A stretch of 64,000 bases of DNA from Glandiceps talaboti (GCF_964340395.1 NC_135560.1:8555098-8619097), one strand, 5' to 3'. Positions 1 to 13,530 are shown, counted from the first letter of the stretch. The notes: generated by a model from the sequence alone, not told the origin. Translations and numbers: made by a program.

Positions 1-356
1 AGCATTTATATGTTTTGGAAATGACACTCAAAGGTGTGAATTTGCCAAGTGGAAATATGAGCACCGATATCGGAGCACATATTTTCAGAGCTAGTCTAGT
101 GTCATTATGAATTAACATTGGTGAGATCATGGAAGTACTATGAGAATGCTGGTATCACCCACTGGGTGACAGATACAAATTCGTCACTTAGACACACATA
201 CACCTGTAGCACAGGCCCCTTAATGTTTGTATTCCGTAACATTGCTGTTTGTCGACAAAGTACAAAGTATCTACTATCTGACAAAAATTCTGGCGGGTAG
301 GCCAACGAGCATGTGGCTTGACCTACTACAAGAACCATTGAACACAACTTGTTTTC

Positions 357-513
357 ATGAGATTTTGTCATAAGTACAACATTTGTCTGTGGTCCTGTCA
401 TGAGATTTGTCGTAAAGTACAACATTTGTCTGTGGTCCTGTCATGAGATTTTGTCGTAAAGTCCAACATTTGTCTGTGGTCCTGTCATGAGATTTTGTTG
501 TAAAGTACAACAT
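357..513. repeat. Tandem repeat, about 43-bp unit, about 4 copies
   Basis: Copies of a unit beginning CATGAGATTTTGTC and continuing through a CAACATTTGTCTGTGG segment start near 357, 399, 442 and 486. The last copy is partial. Small indels separate the copies. Confidence 0.85.
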
Positions 514-773
514 TTGTAACATATTTCTGCAAATTCCATCTCATATATACTCATTATATATTCATAAATCCAACTGCTCTTTACAAGCAAGTGTTCAAAG
601 GTAATAACTCATCTAAATCTCACAGCTACGACATAATGTTTCTATACAAGCCAAAAACCAATGATACCCAAAGGATGATTTCACGTGTAGGTTGACAACT
701 TTCAGTTTGTGCACCCTGCCTTATATGAGGGCCTAGAAACCATTAAACCATTCCCATACCAATTACTGCGACG

Positions 774-1062
774 GTACAAATATACAGTTATATAAACCAT
801 TGCCATACCAGTTACTAAATCCACTATGGGTAAAAATATGTAGTACCATTTACTATTATATTATCGGTACAAATATATAGCTAGTATTTAAACCATTGCC
901 ATACCAGTTACCAAATCTACTATTGGTGAAAACATGTAGCTATATAAACCATTGCCATACCAGTTACTAAATCCACTATGGGTAAAAATATGTAGTACCA
1001 TTTACTAAATATAAAGTTACTATTGGTGAAAATATGTAGTTGCATATAAATCATTGTCATAT
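774..1062. repeat. Degenerate tandem repeat (ATATAAACCATTGCCATACC family)
   Basis: The block ACCATTGCCATACCAGTTAC followed by a CTACTATGGGTAAAAATATG-type block recurs three to four times with varying spacing. The outer copies are more degenerate. Confidence 0.75.
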
Positions 1063-1731
1063 TCCACTTAAAATTCCAAGATAGTTTGGTTGCATTCTCT
1101 ATAAATGATTAATTTGTGATGATGTCAATAGATATGTAACTTTATTTAACTTGAAATTTACATGTAATCTAATAATAAGAACTGTGTGTTTCCCATAACC
1201 CAACCACCCTAGTTTAAGCCACCAACCCTACACATTTTTGTAAAACATTTAAGACAATAAGATAAGGAATTCTTTGTCTTCTTGACTGTCAGGCATGTCT
1301 GTTTTCTTTCCCTAGTGATGTCTGTACATATTTCATCAAATTATCACAGAAGGGGTACATGAATTCTGACCAACACTTTGTTTGTGTTTGGGTAAAAGCA
1401 AAAATAAAATCAATGAAAAAGATAAAATAAAATCAAGTCAAATCTCGACCTACCTACCCTATTTTCTGAGGCAGTGTTATCAGAAGACGCAATTCTTTCT
1501 TTTTTTCAGTATATTAATGATTGTGATAATGTGTATTATTACTTACCTTTCTTGTTCCATTTCAAATTTGCAGTTTGTGATGATTGTGATATCAAAAAAT
1601 ACAGATTTTATTGCATTATTGGTATCTTTCTTGTGTTGTTTGTAATTTACAATTTGTAACAATCCTGTTTTATCTTTTCTTGCTAATATTTAGAGTGCAG
1701 TGAACACATCCTTAGTGGATGAGATGTCATC

Positions 1732-4572
1732 ATGTCTGCCAATTCTAGTGACAGTGAAGTGTTCTTAACTGATTGGACCCTTGTCAGTCAAGATGGTCAA
1801 ATTCAGGTAATCTAATAGATCTCAATCAACACTTTTTTGACCAATTTCCTTCCCAAGTGTTTTCATTTTAAAGTTTTGATTGGATTACGTAAGTGTAGTT
1901 CAGGCAATCAGTTTGGTATTATTTATAAAACAGATGTTGGATAAGGGTTAGAATTTGTGTTTGAAAAACAGTTGTCTGGCAAAGCTATAGAAAAAACTTG
2001 GTACAGAACAAAAGACTATTCCTATGTAATCCCCATAGCGTCAACGCTATAATAGTAGTACTCCAAGACCGTTGTATTCAAATGTTGGGGTTTATCTTGG
2101 TACATAATTTAATAGCATTTGCAAGCTATGATGAAATCTCCTGTTAATATTCAGTTAGCTTGAGGGACTAAGGCAATCATCATAAATTCATGAAATTGAT
2201 CATAATATATGGCCTGGTCACATTCACAGGACAACAGCAGTGGAAGTGAAACGTCATCATCTGATTTTGTAACCTTGGAAACAGAGGATGGAGCTGTGGG
2301 ATATCATAAAAAAGATGACGTTAAAGGAGCTGTAAGAGTTGATGAAGAACAACAGCAAGAAACGTTTGAGTCAGGAAGATGTCGAGACATAAACAAAGAT
2401 GGTGGCCCTATGCAAGAAAAAAGAACTGAAGGAGATGCAACGACAAATGCCATCAAGGCTGAAATCAAGTATTTTGAAATGCCAACAGAGGAATCTCCAA
2501 GACGTGAAGTGATTGAAGTAAAGCTTGTAGATGAAGGAGTGGAAACAGAGCCAGAAGTATTGGTTGTACTGGAGGATAAAGATGAAAACATCACAGAAAA
2601 CAAAGAGGACACGACCTGCAGACTTGATGTGGTAGATGCTAAGATGGAAGATGAGGTTGTTGAACCAGAGCCAGAAATCTTAGTCATGGAGAAGGAAGAC
2701 GAAGACAGTGATGATAAGAGTGAGCCTGAAGACCGGGAAGTGGAGGAACTGACTGACATGATGATGGCAGATAATGAAATGTCAGATGATAGTGATGATA
2801 ATAAAGATGACACTCAACATTTTCAGAAAAAAGAACAGGATGATGAACTGTATGAAAGTAAGTTCATAGATCAAATTCAGTCTTTGTAGTATAGAGACAT
2901 TAAAGGGACACATGCAGTCTAAACATTTTAGATCAAATATAGTCAGTAATTAGCATAGAGACATTAAAGGGACACATGCAGTCTAAACATTTTAGACATT
3001 AAAGGGACACATTCTATTATCTTTGATGATTACCTTTATATCATATTGAAATATACTTATATTATTTCAACTACTAAAATTCATTGAATCATAATTCACC
3101 GGATCAAAAATTCATTTATGATATAAAAAGTCGTTATTACAATTTGTTCGGTACCTTTTAATTTGAAACAAAATACACCAGCCACAGTTTCATTTTAACC
3201 ACTCTGTCATGCTGTGTTCAGTGTGATTTGTTTCAAAACAGGATGTAGCACATAATATGTATATATTGTGTACATTAAAATTGTCTTTCTCCCAAGGGTT
3301 ATTTGTTTGTACACAAGTAAATACTATTTGGGGAAAAACAGGATTGCTTTGATAGTAAAAATGTAGACTACTAGTATGTCACTTCAAAAGCTTTTTTTTT
3401 AGGGTGATAATTAGATAAAATTTACCAGAGTTGCCCAGTCATTTTACAGGGTTCCACACCCAACATTAATTGTATGACAAACTATGCCAGTTTTACCAGA
3501 TTTGCCCCATTTAGTTAACAAGGGTTCCCAAAGCCTTAAGCAAAAACACTGAAATGAAATTCATTGATTATTAAAATTGACTAGCTATGATTTAACCATT
3601 TGTAGGGTATGTTGCTATGGTAACCCAAACTAGTAATCAGCACTTGAAAAATCTTGTCTGGTTCATATATATATATATTCCACTATAACAAAAACATTGT
3701 TTGGTTGCCATGTTAGTGACCCGTTTTCTCTTGAAAGGTCAGCGAGTGACACGGTATACCTAATTTAATTATTTATTCGAAAGACATATGTTACCTTTTA
3801 AAAACTAGATTATCTTACTAGATATGCAGCTATGCTATTGATATTTTATCTCTCCAGGTAATCCAATCTGAAAGTATCAAAGAAAATTTGTTTTATTAAA
3901 TTTGTCTATCAGATTAGTTTTATGTAATATCCTCTAAATTATATATTTGAATTATAGTATGCTGCAAACCTACTAGACGCAGTTGAAACATAAAATGATA
4001 ATTGTAAATTAAACGTCAATTAAGTTACTTTAACGAATTTTTAATATTTATGTAACAATCTCAAATAAGGGATCGTTTCATTTGAAGTTAAGTAAATCAC
4101 TAATTGTAAATTTCAGATAAGTATACCTATACTGTTTGTATTCATCACAGCATTTACTAATTTGTCAGAATCTTTATTTATTCCACCCCAAATCATTACA
4201 TAATGCAGCCATGAACAGTATCTGTTCTAAGTGGTTACATAATACATTAAAATTAAAGTAAAGTAAAATGCTGTAAATAAACATCACACTATATTAGTGG
4301 TTGAAAATGTCATATATAGGATTGTTCATTACAATGATATTAGCATATCAGATATGTAATTATGTGCTTTGTGGGTCTTAAGTATGTGGAGACCGAATGC
4401 ACAATTGCGTCATCATTGTCCAGATATGAGTTTCACTTCTAGGTTTTCCCACCATGTGAAAAAATCGTTCTTTTTAAGAATTAAATGAGTGTAACCCATT
4501 ATTTGCAACACTTTTTTAGTTTTTAGCACAACTGAACTGAGGTTCAGTAGTGCTAATGGCATGGTGAAATGT

Positions 4573-4640
<68 letters not shown>

Positions 4641-7600
4641 TATGTGTATGTAAACAACCTAAAGTCAAGAACTGCTAGAGCAGTTGCTTTTGTATTTTGT
4701 TCTTTCACATGTAACATGATCATGCTCAAGGTTATCTCTAAGTTAATAAAGAATGGATGGATGGATGAATGAGTATATGAGTGTAACTATTCTTACAATC
4801 AAGCGACAGAGTCAAAGGGAAAGCAAATGACAGGGTCAATTATAATAATGATGTTGGATTCAGAGTGTTTCGCACAAAACTATGATCTTGGTTGTAACTC
4901 TAAATGTCATTGGTTGTCCAACTTCATAGGAACTGTATTGTCAACAAGTTTTGCCCACAAATTATCAAATATATTAGTTGACACTCATCACTGTCTAGTT
5001 ATATTTTTATAATCATGTTATTTGTTAATATTTATTAATATTTGTTAATCAATTTCATATTTTGGTTTATTCACAGACAATGCAGCCGCGCCATTGATTC
5101 CCATCTCTGTTGTACCAAAATACCTACGCCAAGACAGTTGTAGTAGTTCCGACTCTGACTATGTACGCATTGATCCACCCAACAACATCCAGTGTGAAGA
5201 ACTCGGTGCATGTGCAGCCTGCCATTCGGACATCCTTACAGCATCAACTGGTACAAATGCATCTGCAGTGTCTTCTCTGTCCAACTTTTGTTTCTTACCA
5301 CGTAAGGCAGTCAAAGGTAGTAGTGTGGGTGATGCATTGCACCCTTTCAGTTCTGGCCATTCTTTCTCAATCTTTCAAAATTTCCCTTCAAACTGTATCC
5401 AGCATTTCAGGCCTTGGTTCAATTCTGTGCATTCTAATCCATATGCTATGCTTTCATGAAACCGTAACGCATAAAATATTCATAGTTTTTTATAAAATTT
5501 ATGTTGTCATAGCAACCCATTTGATGTTACACATCATTTTAAGTTCATGTGAAACCAGTGTATTTATATTACATTTTGTAGCTGCCTGTGTTCTGTTTTT
5601 TTGGCTTCTGTTGTCTTCTTGCTGCTGTGCTTTTCTCACATACCACACAACTATAATAGAATCATAGAATGAGATACTAATGGCCTGATATGCATGTATA
5701 CTAGTGATAATTATCAATATTTGTATGTTTACCGGTATTCACCATACATCATGCATAGAAATAATTCTTAACCTTGTGAGTGTAAGGTGTTCTGAGAGGG
5801 GTGAATGCATGCATCATTTGGTTTAGAATTTTACACTTTCTGTAAGCAATTCTAAAGAGGGAGAAAGGACGTGTGCAGGCTTCTTTTGGTTAGGATTTTG
5901 CACTTTCTGTAAGCAATTTAAGAGGTGGGAATGCGAGCATCTTTTGATTAGGATTTTATATTTTATATCTTCTGAAGGGGAGGGGGTAATGGCAGCATCT
6001 TGCATTATATATTTCCAGGGAATGAGTCTGTTCTGAGGGGAGCAATTGATATATCTCAGAACTTTTTTAGTCACTGAACATCATAACACTAAAGAAACAT
6101 TGCCCAATCAATTCCCTACTTGTCATTAGAGTTTAATATAGTAAATAAATAAAGCTCAAAACTGTATACTGTAAACCTAGATATTTTCACTTCTAGAAAA
6201 TCTGCATTTTTGCAGTCTTCAGCTAGTTCTCAAAGATTGTCACTAATAACCAGACTGGTACATTATGTTCATGTACAAGAAGGCATTTTAGTCACAACCT
6301 TTTTTGCGTTTTTGTTTTCCAGCGAAATAAGCTAAAATAAGGCTTCAGAGAAAATTTCCAGGTTTACAGTAGTTTTACAATTTTTAGGACATTTTGGTAC
6401 AAAGCCAGGCAAGAAGAGAATGATTGATTGTAGAAGCAAATCAACTACATGTGTCTTAACTACTTTTACCTCTATTCCTACCAGACAAGTTAAATTTGCT
6501 TCAACTACTGTCTAGCATATACCTGGGATTGAATCACAGGGTGGTGTCATTAAATTGAATTGAGCTGTTCATTTAGTCATTTTTCCATACGTCTATTCTT
6601 CAGACTTTTACAGTTCCCATTTTTTTTTTGACAGTAGAAGGTGGTGATGATCCCTGTGACAGACCGGACAGTCCAGATAGTATTGATGATATCGATGATG
6701 GCAGTGACTATGAAAGTGATGTATCAATCCTAGACAATTACTCAACTCAATCCGGTGATATTGTCACCAAACCTGGTGTACGACGCTATCGACATTACAG
6801 AGACGATGGTTTGAATAGCAAACTCAATTGGGTACTAGTACTGGTGGTTACTGCTGGTATTGCACTTGGTATTGGTCATTTTATTGGTAAGTTGAAGTCA
6901 CCCACAAATCTCTGTTCATTCATTTCAGTGTGAGTACAGAATAGCTAACTAAAATACTGCACCAGACTACAATATAAGTAGAGAGTGACAAAGTAGTCAA
7001 ATTGTCTGAATCATGGGCTACTCTGTCCACTGAAAACACATGTAATGCCACCTAGGCCAGTAATAATAAGTTTGCCACCTAGGTGAGTTATAAAAATTGC
7101 TTTATAGATGACAAACACATCTACACACTTTTATAGCAATGGGCATTTAAACAACAATACGCCATACTCCAGTTTCTTTAAATAGTATTCACTTTTTCTG
7201 CCACTTTTTATAAAAAGCGTCATATGAGGACACCTTGATGAGGGTTCAACTTTTAGTTACGTGTGCCAACGGCATTGCAGTACAGGAAGCAGTCAATAAA
7301 ACATGACTGTGTGAAAGAACTTTGTGAGTTCCTAATACTTAACACAAGAAGGAAAACTATCATCAATATTTCCTTGTAAGTTGAATGTTGGGAAAACTTG
7401 ATACAAAATATGAACTAAATGATTCTGGTCCTCACTTTTGGCCAATAGTAGATTTTCCGGTTCCAAGATGCATTGCACTCGAGAGCATTGCTTATGTTAT
7501 TATAGTTAGTCTTGTTTTGTTTATATTACGTTTGATATAACATTCTCATCACAAAATGATGAACAGACATGTTGACTTCTTCAATTATGAGTGATTTTAT

Positions 7601-10600
7601 AGAACAAAGACTAAACACCATTTATGACAGAGGTGGATTTTAAGGGTAAACCGAGGGTATGGTCAGGTGACAACCATCTCCCTGAGTAGTGTGTGCAAAC
7701 CCCACAGTGCAGTGCATACATAATTCATGGCATTGTATGGAGAGACAAGCAATGCATGATGGGAACTGGCAACAGGTCTATTCTGTTGTCTATTATAAAG
7801 AGTGGTCGGACTATTCACTTTATCTTTCTGATAATCAAATTGTGATGTATTATCAATAAACAAAATATTCCATTCTAATATACTTTTCATCTGGTTACAG
7901 GATCAAGTAACGAATCCCATTCAAAAAAGAGAGTTCAAGAAGGACAGATACTCAGATTGAAGTCACTCCAGAATGAATTGTTAACTTGTTTAGAGAAGGA
8001 CGAAATACAAGAATATGATTATGAATTAGATAGCTTCATGTTGGATCCGTTTCCAGGTTTTGAAAATAGTATAACACTGAAAATATCTGATGGTGATGGT
8101 ATGGAAACAACACAAGATGATGAGCAGACATGGAGAGGCTCAACAATGACAGAAAGTTTAGATTCAGAACCTGATGATGTCCTGATTGATGATGATTCTG
8201 AAACTAATATCGGGGACACCTTGAATGACGAAACTGATTATTATGTTGATTCTAGTTCTGTACCGTATGTTATTGAACAATTTCGAAACCCAATTCATGT
8301 GGACACGCTAGAAGATAATCTCATAGATGATGATATAGCTGACATAGATAACTTTGAAGATGACATAGACCAAAACATCAAACAACAAGAAATCCAAGAA
8401 GATACCACTGTATCTCAGACAGACACAAGACTGCTGGAAGTCCCAGTGTCGTGTCCATCCAGAGATAACGTTGGTGTACAGTCAGATCAAATCTATCAAC
8501 CAAATTTTTCAACTGATGAGATGACCAAAGCTGTTGACACGGAACTCCTTGATACAATTCCTGAGATCATTGACGATATCACAGTCAGTGATTCAATGTC
8601 TGATGAGGTGGTGCTATCAGATGAGGAGATTGGGGAGGAAGAGCTTGTACATTCTATTGAACCAAACATTAATGGGTTGTACAGCATGGAAGATAGCGGT
8701 GTTGAAGCTACTGAGGTTAATATTGACCCTGTAGGGTCGGAGTCGCACATTTTGAATGAGGACCAGATGACTGCTAAAGATACACCTGACGTTGACCAAC
8801 CAAGTATCACACCAGAAATCCTATCATGTCAACAGAGGGTTCAAGAACTTGAGAAAGATTTATCATTTGCCCATGGTAGAGCAGAGATGTGGAAAAGATT
8901 GTTCGTTAATGAGCACAGTAGCAAAGACAATGGAGAAAACAGTGATGATCCTGCTCTGAGCTTCTTCACCTGTATCAGTATGTTCTTACCGACAGTGGAC
9001 ATCAATGATGCGATGAAGACGCTACATGAAACCCCTCTAGCCAACTTCACAGAGACAGTGTCTGAATACTATAACAGTAGTGGTGATGTATTTCACAACC
9101 TGACAGACAGTCTCAGAGATCAGTGGAAGAAAGTCAACGATTTTGTGCAGTCAGAGGAATTCACGTCCTATGTAGATGCTAGCAAGGAAGCAGTCTTAAC
9201 ACTCAATGAAATGTTAAAAGAACAACTGGAGCAAATTCAGAATATGTCTCAGTCTGAGCAGTTCGAAGAAATCAGCAACAAGACAAAATCTGCCTGGTAT
9301 TCAGTGTCTAATACTCTGACACAGACATGGCAGCAGCTGAAAAACTACACAACGTCTGACGATTTCAAGTCAAAGGTCACTAAAGTTGGTAAGAGTATCC
9401 AGAAAACATGGCAGTCAGTGCAAAACTACTCCAGTAAAATCCTCCATGGAGAAGACACCAGCTCCACTCTTGAATCCGTCACGGACACACTGAAGAAAAC
9501 CATGGATTCGACCTGGAAAGGTGTCAAGAACACTGTTGAACATGTCATGAAGAAAGGAAACAGAAATAAAGACACTCCTCATCATCACGGCGATTCAGCC
9601 GATAAAGATGGAAAGTTTAAGAAACGTAAAAAGAGATGGATCAGTAACATCAGACTCCCGGGTGAAGCAAGACGTGAAAGTCATACAGAGAAAATGTACA
9701 ACAAAGAAACTGGGGAGTACAGATTCAAAGAAACCAGGAAGAATTGGCTTAAACAAGTGAAGCAAAGTCGGGAAGATGGACCAGGTTTTGTAAATGGGAA
9801 ATTTAAACATGGCAAACACCATCAACGAAAATGGCTGAAAAAAATCAAACTACCTGGGGAAGAGAGAGACGGAGATTCTTGGTATGATTTCTGGAAAGAT
9901 TTCTATGCTGATAATGATGATGGCGTTTTTGAGGAAGCTGAGAATGGTGGAAAATTTGATTTTAGGGAGCCAGAACCAGAACCAAAGGCTACAGAGACAG
10001 AAAGAAAGAAGACAAACAGGCAAGATGAAAGTAAAGATAAGACAACAAACCAAAAGAATGGCCGCAAACAGGAAAGGATTAGAAATGATATCAACAAATG
10101 TGGACATGATTTTGATGATGAGTGTGACATCCAATGCCATGGTAACAAGCATTGTCTTACGAAGCAATTGGAAGATGCCAGGAAGCTGTATGTAGAATTA
10201 TTACACTATCGCCAATGGTTGAAAGTTCATCGGTATAAGAAAGATGTGAAGGAGTTGGAAGAGTTTCTTGACGACCTCGAAGACTTCATGGATGATCCAC
10301 ATCCTGATGATAATGACCTTGAAGAACTCCAGGAAGATTTTGAGGAAGTCCTGGAAGACATGGAAAAGAGAGCCAAGAAACACAACAGGAGACAGCAAAA
10401 GGAGAAAGAACAACAGGAGAAGGAACTGGAAGAGATACGACAGAAATCGGACAAGGAACTGAAGAAGGAATCAATGGAAGAAGAGAAGGAAGTGAAGGAT
10501 GAAAAGAAACAAGGAACGGGTCAGAAAAAGAAAGGAGATCACGGAAATCATGCAAGAACCAAGAGAAGAGAATTTAATCAAGAGAAAGTTTACAAAGCTG

Positions 10601-10914
10601 CAGAGAATGATGCATTATACACTTACAATCAAGAGAAACAAACTTACAGTACTGTACAGAACACTGATGCTGATTGGTTTTTCAAACGAGCTGAAGACCG
10701 CGAGGAACAACGACATCATATTCCACAATGGGAGAACGATTTTGATCCAATCGATGATTGGTTTTTTAGTCGCGCTCAGGACCGACAAGATCAACGCATG
10801 GGCGTCACCATGTGGGATATGTACCGTTGGTTTGCAGAACGTTACGAAAAACGAGCTGAGTGGCGAAAGTATGACATGGACGATCAGTCCAACTGGTTTC
10901 TTCGCAGACCCTGA
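1732..10914 (+). CDS. CCPG1: CCPG1/PBXIP1-family ER-phagy receptor homologue, 1380 aa, 5 coding exons
   Basis: Coding exons are 1732-1806, 2230-2857, 5077-5250, 6635-6886 and 7901-10914. All junctions are GT-AG and in phase. CCPG1 is a type II ER membrane protein that links ER to autophagosomes through a LIR and FIP200-binding FIR motifs. The N-terminus MSANSSDSE followed by DWTLVSQDG parallels vertebrate MSENSSDSD and the LIR WTVI; here the core is W15-T-L-V18. FIR-like SDFVTLE (about 36-42) and SDSDYVRIDPP (about 259-269) follow, within an acidic cytosolic region. One membrane segment lies at about 358-377, ending GIGHFIG (vertebrate GFGHFYG). The single 3-kb last exon encodes the whole luminal part: coiled-coil and amphipathic repeats, two W..I.LPGE repeats (W956, W1021), a Cys-containing segment from C1110 and four terminal W-F repeats (W1302, W1330, W1353, W1375). 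It is much longer than human CCPG1 (about 757 aa), mainly in acidic and luminal repeat regions. The homologue may be pre-duplication and ancestral to both CCPG1 and PBXIP1. A poly(A) signal AATAAA sits at 11251. Confidence 0.93.
2891..3012. repeat. Short tandem duplication in CCPG1 intron 2
   Basis: The segment ACATTAAAGGGACACATGCA with a following CTAAACATTTTAGA block occurs twice, and its first part a third time. It lies directly after the exon 2 donor. Confidence 0.75.
3394..3552. mobile_element. Degenerate MITE copy, same family as 62575-62741
   Basis: The sequence shares GTTCCCAAAGCCTTAAGC and GCAAAAACACTG with the element near 62.6 kb, together with an internal CCAGTTTTACC segment in the same order. 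The 5' end is eroded. It lies in CCPG1 intron 2. Confidence 0.55.
4574..4651. repeat. (TG)n microsatellite
   Basis: About 30 uninterrupted TG units grade into TATG/TGTG units. It lies in CCPG1 intron 2. Confidence 0.95.
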
Positions 10915-11250
10915 TCCTTCCATCATCTCATTATTAACATAGCTTTAAGTAATTATTCATGATCAGCATTAAAATTTACATAATAGCAAACTGCTTCATG
11001 TTTATGTGGTGAAATCTGTAAAATGATATCCTAGCAAAGAAAGCAGTTGTCTTCTACGATTTAATTTATAACAGTATAACAAAAAGAGTTCAAGGAATAA
11101 GAGACAAATAGTTATTATAAGTATTATATCTTGTTCGACTAATTGTAAAAAAAAATATATACTTAAAAACTTTATTAAGATATTTCCTATGGAAAATAGT
11201 ATGGAAAAAATACAACTGAATAATGACAATGCTTATGGATAAGGTTTATG

Positions 11251-11256
11251 AATAAA
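11251..11256 (+). terminator. Candidate poly(A) signal of the CCPG1-like gene
   Basis: A canonical AATAAA hexamer lies 337 bases after the stop codon at 10912-10914, in AT-rich 3' sequence. No better hexamer was noticed closer to the stop. Confidence 0.5.
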
Positions 11257-13527
11257 TATAGATATAAGAGCAAAATGTATTAAATGCTGTTACCAGTTTC
11301 TAGTGGTACTAAGTCAGCTCACTTTTGCTTAGACTACATTGATAGATAGATATTTACATAGAAGTTACTGTCTACATATACACATTGTATTAAGAAAAAA
11401 ATGTGCTTCTTTGGATCGGTCATAGATCTTGGAGATCTATGATTCAGCACAAAAAACTTGGTCTGGCGTGTGAAAATTCATATACATAAAAAACATGTAT
11501 AATTTATGCCTAGCACTGAGAGTAGAACGTTCATGGGCCAACATTTATTTAGTAAAGTTGGTGTTTCAGTTTTTGTTTGATTTCATGTATGTTCTAGGTA
11601 TTGATATTGTCGTTAATTCACTAGCGTCTTTATGGCGGCATTTAATAGATGCCCTATTATTTTGTTTCGCCAGCAGAGAAATGTTACTTTGGCTTGCGAG
11701 AATGGGTATGAACAGATATACTCTTTAAAATGGTTTGTGTTACTGTAAGTTAGAAACACCAGCTTTTCTACTTAACTTTTGAACCATGACATTCAATCTG
11801 ATCTAGGATTTGTTTGCTTTACTTATTGTATATCATTTCTGCAGTGCTTATCTTTGCGTTCTCTTTTGGTGATACGTTTGGTGACCATCTACCTTCTACA
11901 AAAGGATAAGCACAATAGATTTGAAATAGAGAGAGTAAGTAAAGCCAACTGAGCCATACAGTACTTTAATTCTTGTCCTCACAGCGTTTACATATTTTAA
12001 TTGTTATAAATTACATTTGTTTCTCTCTTACATTTTATTATGTCAAATAAACATACAAGTCGGTGTCAGTAGGGACAATGGCTCAATTTCATACAAACTC
12101 AAACAAACTTTGTTCATTTAGGCCAAATCCCCCCCCCCCTGAACGTTAACAAGTGTGACGTCGACACATTTAAATATGGTATATAACCTTGCTGAAAATT
12201 GTAGCAGTTAAACAACTATGATAGATACAATGTAAAAAGTACTAACCACGAACCCAACACTGCATGTATGTCATGTATGCAATAACTTATCAACATCTCA
12301 ACCTTTTATCATTGAAGGCATGAAATGTTTTAGAAATTTGGATAGAAATGTGAAAATGAAGTTCAGCAATGACATTGATGCCAGACCCCCTGCCCCCATA
12401 AATAAACAAAGTTTGTTTACTGAGCTTGTGTGACATTGTGCGATCCTCCCTAAACATCTATCAGATAAATAATAATATCAGGTACATATTAAGTAGGAAG
12501 TACCAAAAACTGTTCAAAACAATCACCAATTATGTTATGTCAATGTATTTTGGATCAACTTACAAAAGTGATTTTTGTAGTGGTGTACACATTCCCAGGT
12601 GCATTTATTTGCATTTTCACTGTCAACCAAATTTTGTTTTGAGTTTTTGAACTATCTTTGACATTGTCGGTGTTTTCAGTTACTATTCTAGCTATAACCT
12701 TCAACTTATTTGTTAAATATGGTTTTAAGTTTTTAAACTTGCGCTATTTTCCCTTCCTTTTTATGCAGTTGTTGTGCGCATGGCAAATAGAAAAGACATT
12801 TTTTCTGTTGTAAAGTCAAACAAATGAACTTTAGTCGTGAAAGTAAAAGTTTGTGTAAATTCATACTGGTCTTCGCGCAATTGAAAAATTCTGAAATACT
12901 TACTACAAGTTTATTTATCAGCAATCTAGTAAGATATCAAAGATATAAATGGAATATTTAATACCTTATTAATTTCAGTACAGTCATTTTATCTCAATTT
13001 TAAATATTGGTAGTGTAGAAAAAAATTAGTAAGCCGAGTCCACCAGCCATAAAAGTTACACATATATCTAGATACTGTCTGATTAGAATTTTAACACTTT
13101 TCACATTTGTGTTCAGAAGGGGATAATTCCATCACATATTTGTTGAATTTAGTTTAGCACTTGTACACCACCTTGCTACAAATCCCTGCATACTGTGTAC
13201 ATAATTTGCTACTATTGCCCCATTTTTCTTTAATTTCTTTTTTTAAATAGGAGTATGATTGAAATAATCAGAAGGTTTACATTACATTAATTGTTCATCA
13301 AGGTTTTGTGTATGCAATTTGTTTCTTCATTAATTGATATGATTTTTGGGAGTCTGTGTTTGGAGCTTATGTTTAAAAATGTATTTTAGCAGTGGTGGCA
13401 CAAAATTAATTTCCACAAGACATGTATGTCTGATCATCTTCAAGACTTGTGGCAGTGGCAATAAATTAATTTCTAAACTACTTTGTTTGTGTGGTCATAG
13501 TAATTCAGTTGAGCTATACTTATAGCG

Positions 13528-13530
<3 letters not shown>

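Larger units (their letters stand above)
1..1731. other. Upstream region of the CCPG1-like gene, no coding exon recognised
   Basis: No supported coding exon was found here. The region holds two local tandem repeats (about 357-513 and 774-1062) and AT-rich sequence. A pyrimidine-rich stretch and an AG near 1693-1700 could be the acceptor of a leader exon ahead of the start codon at 1732. No promoter was identified. Confidence 0.5.

Noticed and set aside
1382-1645. Hydrophobic open frame upstream of CCPG1
   Set aside because: AT-rich sequence with two overlapping frames and no homology; likely chance.
2304-2813. Long minus-strand open frame rich in Ser and Thr opposite CCPG1 exon 2
   Set aside because: It is the complement of the acidic GAA/GAT-rich exon; low complexity, with no independent start, splice or homology evidence.
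5110-5667. 185-codon frame overlapping CCPG1 exon 3
   Set aside because: Different frame from the exon that continues the protein; its tail is intronic.
10227-10555. Overlapping minus-strand open frames opposite CCPG1 exon 5
   Set aside because: Shadows of the Glu/Lys-rich coding strand.
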